Shown here in pieces: positions 22,875 to 33,098 of a DNA stretch of 64,000 bases (position 1 is the first letter of the stretch; every line of letters begins with the position of its first letter). Source of the stretch: Paratinospora sagittata (taxonomy: Eukaryota > Streptophyta > Magnoliopsida > Ranunculales > Menispermaceae); contig CM069608.1 of assembly GCA_035771175.1 (NCBI GenBank), positions 10,884,019-10,948,018 of the forward strand. Direction: 5' to 3'. The translations under genes were made by a program, and so were the position numbers. The notes under the pieces are model-generated. The model worked only from the letters and a program-made list of their open reading frames with translations. It ran no database searches and had not been told where the DNA came from.

Positions 22875-25249
22875 TGTCACGACGCCCCTGACGTAGGCTG
22901 ACGTCATGACCGGCACAGCGTACTATACACTGTACAAACCCATATACAGTATATAATACACTGTCAGCCTTCACGTACTCTCACAAACATTCCCAAAATG
23001 TACAGAATATTTTTTTTTATACCACACATCAAATCAAATTCCATATCTATAAAGATGATCATTCCATTCACATTGATTCCATTCATTCCACAAATGAAAT
23101 TCTCACCAACTAAATATCTATGATCATCTCATTTCATCATCCCAAGCATTATATAATCTTACCACACAACCCATCTAGGTGATATTACATATATATCGTG
23201 TGTGATAATTATACATATCAAAATAACGTAAATAATATTTATTTCCTCCAAGCATACATACACATACCAGACAAGTTTCTTTTCCCTTCGACTCAATACC
23301 TGAAAGATTGGAGGAAATGGGGTGAGCAAACAACAGCTCAGTGAATATAGTTCTTGAGATGACAATTATATGCATTTAGAGAAATATGACATTTAAAATC
23401 ATTTCAAACACTTATTCAACACATGCATCATTCAACAAATATATTATACATGCCAACAACATAAATTGCATGATTTTCAATATCATAATGCACAATCTCC
23501 CTCCTCCGCAAGGCAAGAGAGCGGGTCTAACCCTTGTATGGTCGTACAAGGTAGATACAACTTCTCATGACCCAATTCACACAATCTCCCTCCTCCGCAA
23601 GGCACGAGAGCGGGTCTAACCCTTGTATGGCCGTTACAAGGTAGCCACAACATCTCATTACCCAAGTAACAGTCATTTCAAGGATCGCAACCCTTGTTAG
23701 GACAGACCTAACGAAATGACAATGAGGAATCGCAAAGCCTCATCATTACAAACTCCAATGCTAAAATTAGTTTGCATGATCCATAAAACTCAATGCATTA
23801 TATATAAATATAACATGCATACAATCAAACATTTTATATGCGTACAATGCCATACAAGAACCAAATCAAGGAAACTATACTCACAGTACAACACGTTCAA
23901 CTTAAACCCAATCATCGTCGCTTTCGAGTCCAGCTCCAAGTTAAATCCAACGAATTTAACCTGTCATAATCACTCCATAATTCAATTTCTTGTATTCATA
24001 TCTATTTACATCTTTCATTTCTCAACTCACTTCAAATCACGAATAATAAATCCATTTAGGACTCATAAGCAGTTGAAGAAACTACTATCTCGTTTCTGTG
24101 GTCAATCTAGATATTTTCAAAAGAAAGAATAGTGAAAATAGATTTTCACGACACCATATACTTAGTTACTAAAACTATCACCTTATATCCAAAAATCACA
24201 ATTTTAGCATCGAAACGTCCGGAATTCAGTTCTCTATGATTCTGTGATCTCAAACCGGAGTTTCATTGGATGCACATCACTGTTCACAATACTATTCATT
24301 TTTACTATTCACTTTCACTATTCATTTTCACTATTCACTATTACTATTCACTATTCATTTTCACTATTCACTATTCACTATTCACTATTTATTTTTACTA
24401 TTCACTATTCACTATTCACTATTACTATTTACATTTACTATTCACTATTTACTATTACCATTTATTTTTACTATTCATCCGAAAGATGTATATTGTATTA
24501 AAATTGTCCAACGGCTCCAAAAATCATAAAATTGAATCTAACCATATATTCGGGTTTCTAACAGTCCAGGGAGCATTTTCTACCATTCTAGCGGAGTTTC
24601 ATTCACGTTGGGTCCAAAACCCTAATTCTTGAAAATGCCGTAAAACGGCTCCCACGACAAAAATTACTTCGCTAGAAATGTTACATCTAGCTTAAATATC
24701 AATTTTACAAAGAAAAGGAGTGAAAATCACTTACCGCAAGTCCCGATTTCGCGTGATTTCCGAGTTCTCCCTTCCGTTCTTCTTTCCTTCTTTCCTCTGT
24801 TTCTTTCCTTTCGTCGGCAACTCCTTCTGCAATTTCTTCTTCTTCCTATTTGTTTTTTTTATGTTATTTTATTGTTATTTTTTTATTCTAGTTGCATCCC
24901 ACGTTGGATGCAACTAGAAAGGTTTTATTTTTTTTATTTTTCTTTTATTTTTATTATTATTATTTTTTTTTAGATTTATATATACAAATGATTCCATGCA
25001 CCGTGACTCCCTTTATTAACTAACTCCTCCATCAAATTTCATTAAATTCATTCAATCATAATCAAATCCACATTTTTATTAAGCAACCCCATAAATTAAT
25101 CAATTTACTTCAACTCCATCTCATAATTTTATTTATGTACTAATCATACACGCGTATATTTAGCGCATACGTATAAAATACGTGTATTATACATCTCGAT
25201 ATACGCGTACTTCAATGCATGTATTGACTTAAAATTGCGGGGTGTTACA
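22875..25249 (-). repeat. 5' LTR of the young element
   Basis: A near-perfect copy of 16186-18564 with the same internal repeats. Being upstream in element polarity, it would carry the active promoter, with the RNA reading toward lower coordinates. No TATA box was assigned with confidence. Confidence 0.93.
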
Positions 25250-26487
25250 CTCCGGCTCCGGCGAGGGTTTATCAGCTAGATCTGAGAAGAAGAGAGAAAG
25301 CAATAGGACTATTGTAAGGAACATCGGTGTGGTGCAGGTCAAAGATTCTTCGATGCCTAAGTTAGTGCTTGTTCAAGACTATAGCAATAACTCTTGTAAA
25401 AAGTTGTTCGTACCTTCTGAGGAGAGTTGTAGGTCTTATTTATAGAGGAGATTCTCTAGCCGGAGTTGTTAGCTGCCCAGTAGGCATGATGTCACGTGTC
25501 GTCTCGTCGTTGGTCGAGATGAGCTGGATGAGCCCATCTATTCCGAGTTGGTATTAGAAGAGGAATCTCATCTTGTCCTGGATGATCCCTATCTTCTTGG
25601 TTCATCTCAGAGAAGGAATCATATCTCATCTCAGATGATCTCTATTTTCCTGATTTGTCTCGGAAGAGGAGTTCTATCCCGTCTCTATGTCGAAGTTCGT
25701 GTTTGAGAGTGCAGCTACCTCGGATTCCTCGGGATATGATGTGTTAGGAAAGACTCCCTAATCTTCTCTATTTCGTCTGGAATGATTAGCTTTGCTATAG
25801 GCCGACCTGTCAACCTTGAACAGAATTGCACTGAGCTCGACTGGGCCGAGCTAACACTAAGATCGTGTTTTTGCATTTTTTGTAAATGTCATCCTGCTAG
25901 GCCGACTCTGACGATTTTCCACGGTTGAGTTAAATTTGGTTCGACTGAGCTGATTTGGCAGTAGTATCATCGCACCCGACTTTTACCCCCCACCTCGGTT
26001 CGTCAGCTTTTTCATGTGGCTTATGTTTTCTATAACACCAGGTCAGCTCTGTTGATGTCCAGGTCAGCTCAGTCCGAGCTGACCATCCAACATTTACCCC
26101 CCAAGCCTTTTAGCCCTAGTTGGGATGAAAGGCACACCTTTATCTTTGATTTCCTCGAGATTCGTATATCTTGAATTGTACTGCTAACAATCACGTTGGT
26201 TTGTATGCTCAGGTCAGAGCAGTTAGATTCTCCTCGAGATTCACGTCATTTTTCTTTCAACTTCTCCAAATCGAGAAAATTCCTCTATATAGAGTGGTTC
26301 CTACTCATTTGACCTTTATCATTCTAAAGTTTATCTCCCAGCTCGAAATTTTACCAGCTCGTTCCTGTTTCAGCTTAAACTTTCCAACATATGAGTCTTG
26401 TTCCCTGCTCGGTATTTTTCTTGCTCTCCTTCCTTTGTAATTTATTTAGTATTTATGGCTTTTATGGAAGGTTTCTTAGCTTACTAG

Positions 26488-26952
26488 GTGGATTCTCTAC
26501 GGAGTGGAGATGATGCCGAGCAGCAGCTTAGTGATGAGGCAGTAGTTGCTCAGCCATTTGAGGAGAGAGAGTCTGAGGGCGTCGAGATCCTTAGCCAAGG
26601 TGATGTCGCCCTCACCCGCTGCTCTACTTGTGACCGAGCTCACAGTGAAAAGAATCCAGATGAGTCGAGCACGTCCGGTCGCCGAGCCGAGGAGGCTTCC
26701 TCAGACGATGAAACGATCCAAGTTGAGTCCGAGTCCGAGACCTAGTCGGATGAGGGTATAGCTGAGGTGAATCCTTCTTTTCTTATTGACGAGTTCTCTT
26801 CCTCCGTCACTGAGGACCATCTTGATTATTTGAGGGCTCTGCTCGACATTCCACCTTCTGTCCATATACGTTCTCCGACGGGTTTGCCTCTTGACTCATT
26901 GCCGGAAAGCTGTTACTGGCTTGATAAGTCGATCCCCACAGACGACGGCAAA
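26488..26952 (+). pseudogene. Antisense ORF, possibly N-terminus of a Transposase_28-type protein
   Basis: Within the old LTR element, but opposite to its inferred polarity, an acidic ORF starts at 26488 and is broken by TAG at 26743-26745. The same frame then runs on to about 26955. The first part is Glu/Ser/Asp-rich. The second contains VTEDHLDYLRALLDIPPSV, resembling the start of the plant 'putative gypsy-type transposon' family (Transposase_28), whose members often have an LRxxYxIPxSV phrase. Some Tat-lineage elements carry such extra ORFs, including antisense ones. The match is from memory and short. The ORF runs into the LTR and has no C-terminus, so it is not a functional gene. Confidence 0.45.
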
Positions 26953-27899
26953 TGTTGATGTAGAATCTGACCAACACCAAGTAGATGAACACGTGTAAGA
27001 GATGATCAGATTTGGAAGTGTGAACTCTCCGGCTCTGGTGAGGGTTTATCAGCTAGATCTGAGAAGAAGAGAGAAAATAATAGGGCTATCGTAAGGAGCA
27101 CTGGTGTGGTGCCGGCCAAAGACCCTCCGATGCCCAAGTTAGAGCTTGTTCAAGATTATAGCAATAACTCTTGTAGAAAGTTGTTCGTACCTTATGAGAA
27201 GAGTTGTAGGTCTTATTTATAGAGGAGGTCCTCTGGCCGGAGTGGCTAGCTGCCCAGTAGGCATGATGCCACATGTCATCGCTGTTGGTTGAGATGAGCT
27301 CATCTATTCCGAGTTGGTCTTGGAGAAGGAATCTTATCTAGTCCTAGATGATCCCTATCTTCTTGGTTCATCTCGGAGAAAGAATCTTATCTCATCTAAG
27401 ATGATCCCTATTTTCCTGATTTGTCTCGGAGGAGGAGTCTTATCCCGTCTCTATATCAAAATTTGTGTTTGAAAGTGCAACTACCTCGTTCCTTGGGATA
27501 TGGCGTGCTAGGAAGGACTCCCTAATCTTCTATATTTCGTCTGGAATGATCAACTCTGCTCTAGGCCGAGCTGTCAGCCTTGAACAGGACTGCAATGAGC
27601 TTGACAGAGCTGAGCTAACGCTAAGATCATGTTTTCGGCTTTTTCGTAAATGTCATCCCACTAGGTCGGCTCAGACGGTTTTCCATGGTTGAGTCAAATC
27701 TGGTTCGGTTGAGCTGATCTGGAGGTCGTATCATCGCACGCGACTTTTATCCTGCCACCTCGATTCGTCAGCTTCTTCACGTGGCTTATGTTTTCTATAA
27801 CACCTGGCCAGTTCTACTGATGTTCAGGTCAGCTCTGCTATTGTCCAAGCCAGCTCTGTTGATGTCCTGGTCAACTTAGTCCGAGCTGACCATTCAACA

Positions 27900-29356
27900 A
27901 TATTTATGAGTAATTTGGTAATAAGGCACTATAAGATTTCTTTTGTAATGTTAGAAAATATAAGACTTATTTTAAGAATTTTTTTTTTAAATTTTCAGCC
28001 CCCTTTTATTGGGCTTTATTTTTATTTTTATTTTATTTTTTTGGTAACTTTAAGTCATTTTTATTCTCCAGCAACACTATTAAAATTCACTTAACCTAAA
28101 AACTATAGTTGTTATGCACTTCCCCTCACGTGCACGATGACACATCCAGAATAAAATGACTCTGATGTTATGTTAGAAACCATTTAACTTAAATAACTAT
28201 AACTGTCAGATAAGGGTTCAATGATGTATATTCAGCGAAGATAGATATATATTAACATCCGAATGTCCTCCTTAATTAGCTTAAGTAATTAAGACAAATG
28301 TAGCAGGAGATATATATAGAAAGGAGAGAGAAGTAATATGGTTAAATAGTTTAATTACTATATTATTCGTTAACAACAATAAAAATAATAAGTGCAAAAC
28401 CAAGCTCGTAATCATTAACCTAACTTTATTGACTTCATATTCACATAGATTTTGTGCCTAAAAAAAGTGAGGTCGAAGCTGAGTTATTAGAAAGTTTTAC
28501 CATGCACGTGACAAAGACCTGAACCGATCAAAAAGAAATTTCAAAGTTATTGGTTGAACCAATCACCATACCCACAATTCACTAATCTTCTGACTTTCAC
28601 ACAGCTCTGCTGCTCCCAGCCGTTGAATTGCTCTTCCCCACCAGAGCATCCAAGCGACCAAATTCTAATCTATAAGTTGACCCATCTCATCATGCCACGT
28701 GGCATCACGTTTCTCTACCACGTGTCTTTGAATGTACTGCAAAGCTTCCTTCAATTATTAAAAACATTAATAAAACAAGTAAATCAAAGAGAGCCAAATG
28801 GCTAACAATGGATCCAACTCATCCAAGTCAACTCTCTCAAATTTCTATTAAATGCCGTCCACATCTCTTAATTAAATTTAAATTTAAAGCACCACAACCC
28901 CTTAATTAATTATATGTCAAATTTAGCCCTTAATACTAAGAAAAATATTAATTTAATTATAAAACAGTTTTTGAGTTCGAACCTTCCACTCATACAACGA
29001 TGTCTTAAAATGTTTGTGACCATACCTCAGGTTCTAGTGGCCGATACCTTGACCTCAAACCATCGTGAACCAATGGAACAGTGGTAATGGCTCCTAAATC
29101 CAAAGGGTATTTTGGTCAATTAAAGGTGCAAAGCAGTTGGATTTATACAAATTAATTGAATAAACCATGGGCATTTTTGACATTTGGGATTATTAATGGG
29201 TCACCACAGGTTGCTTGAGCCCCCTCCCATATTAATACATACTTACCTTCTCACCTGCCATCAAAACTCAATTCAACAAACCTCCCTTCTTCTTCTTCTT
29301 CTTCTTCCATTTAATTTAGATTCATTAATTTATATATAATTATATCAGTAATTATC
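27900..29356 (+). promoter_or_regulatory. Upstream region of the CLE gene with four CACGTG cores
   Basis: CACGTG cores lie at 28127, 28505, 28696 and 28719 (first base). The third is in the perfect palindrome GCCACGTGGC (28694-28703), and the fourth, 22 bp on, is in ACCACGTGTC. G-box/ABRE elements bind bZIP and bHLH factors, so light or abscisic-acid input is possible but inferred. A TATTAATAC motif near 29231 and a (TTC)n tract at about 29285-29309 fit a core promoter and leader. The rest is AT-rich with nothing recognised. Confidence 0.45.
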
Positions 29357-29680
29357 ATGATGAGATTTCGAAATCATTTCCATCATCATTATCATTATCA
29401 TCATCATTGGCTCTCATCGATGACTTTGTTAGTTATCGTCTTCGTCACAAGCCAACTTCTGAATTGTGGCCACAGCTCCAGAGTTCTCAGGCAACAAGAA
29501 TATTATACAGAACAACAACAAAAGCAAGGGACAGATCAGTTATTCTATTCCAGGTTTTCTAGTACTACTTTTTCTGCCAGTTCTCCCTCTCAAAGCCCCA
29601 GAGATGATGATGATATCGATCCGATTTATGGTGTTTCGAAGCGACTCGTGCCAGGAGGACCCAACCCGCTTCACAATTGA
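29357..29680 (+). CDS. CLE: CLE signalling peptide precursor (CLE9/10-like)
   Basis: Single-exon 107-aa precursor. Residues 1-18 are His-rich (HHHYHYHHH), followed by a hydrophobic stretch SMTLLVIVFVTSQLL (21-35) that fits a signal peptide or anchor for secretion. A variable Gln/Ser-rich middle and an acidic DDDDID precede the C-terminal CLE motif RLVPGGPNPLHN (96-107), directly before the stop and preceded by YGVSK. CLE peptides are cleaved 12-13-residue ligands for CLV1/BAM/HSL-type receptor kinases. The motif is closest, from memory, to CLE9/CLE10 (RLVPSGPNPLHN) and differs by Gly for Ser at position 5; Pro4 and Pro7, the usual hydroxylation sites, are kept. Met29357 and Met29360 are both possible starts. 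It appears intact and untouched by the surrounding transposons. Confidence 0.9.
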   Translation: MMRFRNHFHHHYHYHHHWLSSMTLLVIVFVTSQLLNCGHSSRVLRQQEYYTEQQQKQGTDQLFYSRFSSTTFSASSPSQSPRDDDDIDPIYGVSKRLVPGGPNPLHN

Positions 29681-29689
29681 AAAGTGAAG

Positions 29690-30700
29690 AACACAAGATT
29701 TTTTTTAATTTTTTTTTAATTTTTTTTGTTGCAGTTTATAGTGTAAAATTATCATAAAGTTTTGAAGATTTGACAATCACGGATGTATAGTATGTGAATT
29801 ATGAAACAATGCAAGTTTTAATATCCCTTTTTTTTAAAAAAATTTTCTTTAAATAGATTGTAATTGTAGTTGTTGATGAAATACAAACAAGTCAAGATTT
29901 TGGAGATCTTCTTCTTGTTTATGGTGGAATTACATTTTTTTCTTTTTTTTTGTAAGATCCATGAATTAATTAGTTCTTGAATAAATTGGATTTATTATCT
30001 CATTTTGCTTGTGTGAACACTGGGTTTGTTTTGTGACTTCTGGGCTCCATTAATGTCAACTCCGTTATTAGCAAGGATTGAAAATTATTAGAAAAATGCA
30101 TGTTTAATTAATTAGAAAATTATGAGAAGAATTTCTTTTTTTTTATTTTTATTAAAGACTTATCGGGGCATCCCATTAATTTTCTGGAGACCGCCATAAA
30201 CACCCAAGATACCATTGTATGAGTGGGGAGGGGAGGCTTGAACTGAGGAAGTCAGAAGTTGAGAAAAAGGGAGGTGTGTGAGGTAGAAATAGATTGAAAT
30301 ATATAAAAAATGAGGGTTCTGTTACAGATTCAATGCAATGCTTATTTATTAGTTTTTAAACTTTAAGAAATAAAATAAAATTGAAGTGGGTTTGCTAAAA
30401 AGTCAAATATGAAACAGATGATGAAGACATGGTTGGGTGATCATGTTAATTCTCTATAGAAACGTTGGCAATTTCATGGTTAGTTTATTGCAGGAGATGG
30501 TTTAATTATAAATTAGCGTGCTATTCTTTTATTCTTTTATTTTATTTTTTATTTTTGGCTTTTGTGAAGTTTGGAAGTTTATTATAAGAACAGATTATTG
30601 ACTCTGTTCTTGGTTGGTTAGTATATTCATTTCTGTCCTGGTTTTTTTCTGCTTTAGAATGTCAAACAATGCATTTCTGAGGGGTTAAATGATACGTGAT
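29690..30700. other. Sequence downstream of the CLE gene, no gene recognised
   Basis: AT-rich, with poly(T) tracts at 29700-29730 and 29828-29836 and AATAAA-like signals near 29981. It contains the 3' end of the CLE transcription unit and nothing else I can identify. Confidence 0.6.
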
Positions 30701-30709
30701 TAGAGTATA

Positions 30710-30832
30710 AGATAATGAATAAAAACAATAAGCAAGGGCCCATTCGGAAGAATGATTTAGTATATAATAACGATCCTAACGTATCAGTTTAGATAATTAA
30801 TCACAAAATGCTTCAAGATTAAGAGAAGTGGG
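30710..30832 (-). pseudogene. Copia-2 RNase H fragment left of Copia-1
   Basis: On the - strand, immediately after the Copia-1 insertion point, the frame reads TSLNLEAFCD, the segment of Copia RNase H normally continuing as ADWAG. It joins in frame with the FFKAS segment at 36387-36405 once Copia-1 and one TSD copy are removed. Stops follow directly, so this marks the decayed end of Copia-2. Confidence 0.7.
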
Positions 30833-31169
30833 TAACACAAATATTAAGACGAGCAGAAAACTTTTATTACTCAATGAAAAATAGAGACATACACTCAAAT
30901 AGAGAAATAAAATGGACTACAAAATATTTTCACATAAAACTGAAACTACATAACACTTATTTATAATAACTACTGCTAGGAACTGCTAAACCACCTTAGA
31001 CTAAGTCAATCCTAAACTTACTCAACAACCCACGAAGTAAAAAAAAAAAAAAACATGTTAAATAAGCTAAAAAAAACTGAAACATATTAAATTAAAAACA
31101 AAACTAATAACTACCCAATCTGAAATTTGCTCCTTGAAAATAAGACATTAAGATACACTAACTTTGACA
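30833..31169 (-). repeat. Copia-1 3' LTR
   Basis: A 337-bp copy matching 36041-36381, differing at several bases and in A-run lengths. The - strand starts TGTCAAAGTTAGTG. Confidence 0.88.
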
Positions 31170-31295
31170 CTCCCCCTTAGTGCATACATAGGATCAACAA
31201 TACCAAGAACACTTCTAAAATTTTCAAATTTAGCTTTCGCAAGAGCTTTGGTAAATATATTAACAATCTGATCTTCAGTTTCAAATTTTCTGCAA

Positions 31296-32859
31296 TTAAA
31301 TATCGTGACTTAACACCTTTTCTCGAACAAAATGATGATGAACTTCAATGTGTTTTGTGCGTGCATGAAAAACTGGGTTTCCAGCAAGCTTGATGGCACT
31401 TTCATTATCACAATGGAGCAAAACTACATCGTCCACAATCATAGTGATCTCTTGAAGTAATCTTTTGATCCAAACACGCTCTTGAGTTGCTATAGTAGCA
31501 GCCACATATTCAGCCTTTGTGCTTGAAAGAGCAACAATTTATTGCTTTTTACTGTGTCATGATACGGAGGCGGATCCTATATGAAAACAAAAACCCGTTG
31601 GGGAACGCCTGTCATTCACATCACCAACCCAATCCGCATTAGCATACCCACATAAAGAGTATGATATATTCTTCTTATATAAGAGTCCAAAACTCATAGT
31701 GCCCTTTATGTAGCAGAGAATTCGCTTTGCTGCAATGAGATGACCAACACATGGTTTGTCCATAAATTGAGAAATGACTCCTACAGACAACAATGTTAGG
31801 CCTAGTGATAGTTAAATAAAATAAACTACCAATAAGTTGCTGAAAAGGTGTTGGATTTGCTAATAATTTCCCTTCAACCTTCATTAACTTAAGACAAGGT
31901 TCCATTGGAGTGGCCATCGCTTTGGACTCCCCCATGCGAAAGCGATTTAATAAACTTGTTGCATAGCTTCTTTGAGAAACAAAATAATCTTTTGATTTTG
32001 CAACTTCTAGGCCAAGAAAACAATGAACTTCTCCCAAATTCTTCATTTCAAAATGAATAGACAAATCATCGCGAAGACGAGTAATTTCATCTTTGTCATC
32101 TCTGGTAATAATCATGTCATCCACATGAAAAAGAAGTATTGTGTATAATGATGACTTCTTCTTAATAAATAAGCGGGAATCTGAATTTGAAGGAGTAAAG
32201 CCACAAAAAGTAAGATATTGTGCATTCTTACCATACCAAGCTAGTGGAGCTTGCTTAAGACCATATAACGCCTTCTTGAGACAACATACATGAGTAGAAA
32301 ATTCTTTGGAAACAAATCCCTGTGGCTGCTCCATGAAAATTTCATGATCTAGTTCACCATAAAGGAATGCATTCTTCACATCAAGTTGCCACAAAATCCA
32401 ACCTTTGTTCGCAGCCAAAGAAATAATCGTACGAACAGTCACCATCTTTGTAACCGAGCTGAACGTTTCTTCATAATCCAAACCATATTGTTGGGAAAAA
32501 CCGCGTGCAACAAGTTGAGCTTTATACCTGTCAATTGTCCCATCGATTTTCTTTTTCAACTTGTAAACCCACTTACAAGTAATTATTTTAGCATCCTTCG
32601 GAGTTGGTACAAGCTCCCATGTAGCATTTTCGGTTAGAGCCAAAATTTCTTCGTTCATTGCTTCTTCCCATTTTGGCAATCCTTTGGCTTCATGGTATGA
32701 TGTGGGCTCATCATCACATATATCTCCCATAAAAAAACAAGAAATAACAGAACAATAGTTTATGCACACTTGATAATCATTTAGATATCCAGGTTGTTGC
32801 CTTTGCCTTGTTGATCTCCGAAGCATTACATCATCAGGCTGATTTGTATTCCCTTGCAC
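31296..32859 (-). pseudogene. Copia-1 reverse transcriptase and RNase H (broken)
   Basis: The main open stretch (32859-31675) includes ATWELVPTPKDAKIITCKWV, QLDVKNAFLYGEL, YGLKQAP, LLFHVDDMIITRDD (the YVDD box altered to HVDD) and FLGLEVAKSKD, all standard Copia RT motifs. A frameshift leads to NADWVGDVNDRRSPTGFCF (31557-31793). After another interruption comes LLHCDNESAIKLAGNPVFHA and the HTKHIEV-type end of RNase H (31296-31505). It is inactive because of at least two frame breaks. Confidence 0.9.
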
Positions 32860-33098
32860 GATATCATGTTGACCTTCTTTATTGGACTCGTGTTCAATTG
32901 GAAATTGCTAAGAATCAACACCTTCTAATGGTACAAAAGATGAGGCTTCACCATGGGGGGTTACTGAGTAATAAGTGGAGACCTCATCAAATACAACATC
33001 TCTAGAGACAATGAACTTCCCGGTTATTGGATCCATACATCGCCAACCTTTCCTGTGAGGATCAAACCCAACAAGCACACATTTCCTAGCCTTGGGAT

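Larger units (their letters stand above)
16186..25249 (-). mobile_element. Young LTR retrotransposon derivative (LARD-like), TSD CTCCG
   Basis: Direct repeats 16186-18564 and 22875-25249 (2379 and 2375 bp) are nearly identical: by eye about seven substitutions and two homopolymer/microsatellite length changes. CTCCG flanks both ends (16181-16185 and 25250-25254). Polarity is minus: the LTR reads TGTAACACCCC to GTCGTGACA, followed by the initiator-tRNA-Met primer site. The 4.3-kb interior keeps only a broken pol C-terminus and otherwise lacks a recognisable gag, protease, reverse transcriptase or integrase. It must therefore have been mobilised in trans. Pol-tail sequence and LTR ends suggest derivation from a Tekay/Del-type chromovirus. 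Confidence 0.92.
16107..27899 (-). mobile_element. Old non-autonomous LTR element, interrupted by a young LTR element
   Basis: Two diverged direct repeats form its LTRs: 16107-16185 plus 25255-26092 (split by the young insertion), and 26953-27899. Both begin TGTTGATG and end CAACA on the + strand. Polarity is minus. Next to the 26953 LTR the - strand reads TTTGCCGTCTGTGGGGATCG, a primer-site-like sequence resembling the TGGCGCCGTCTGTGGGGA seen after many Tat-type LTRs. Next to the other LTR the - strand carries GGCTTGGGGGGTAAA, a polypurine tract. The 860-bp interior has no gag-pol. Roughly 8 differences in the first 100 bp of the LTRs indicate age. Flanks ACATA and ATATT match at only 3 of 5 positions. 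Confidence 0.75.

Noticed and set aside
16102..27904. ACATA and ATATT as the TSD of the old LTR element
   Set aside because: Only 3 of 5 positions agree, which is little better than chance; element ends rest on LTR alignment instead.
28970..29080. GTTCGAACCTTCC considered as the B box of a tRNA or SINE
   Set aside because: It matches only part of the B box, has no properly spaced A box, and no cloverleaf can be drawn.
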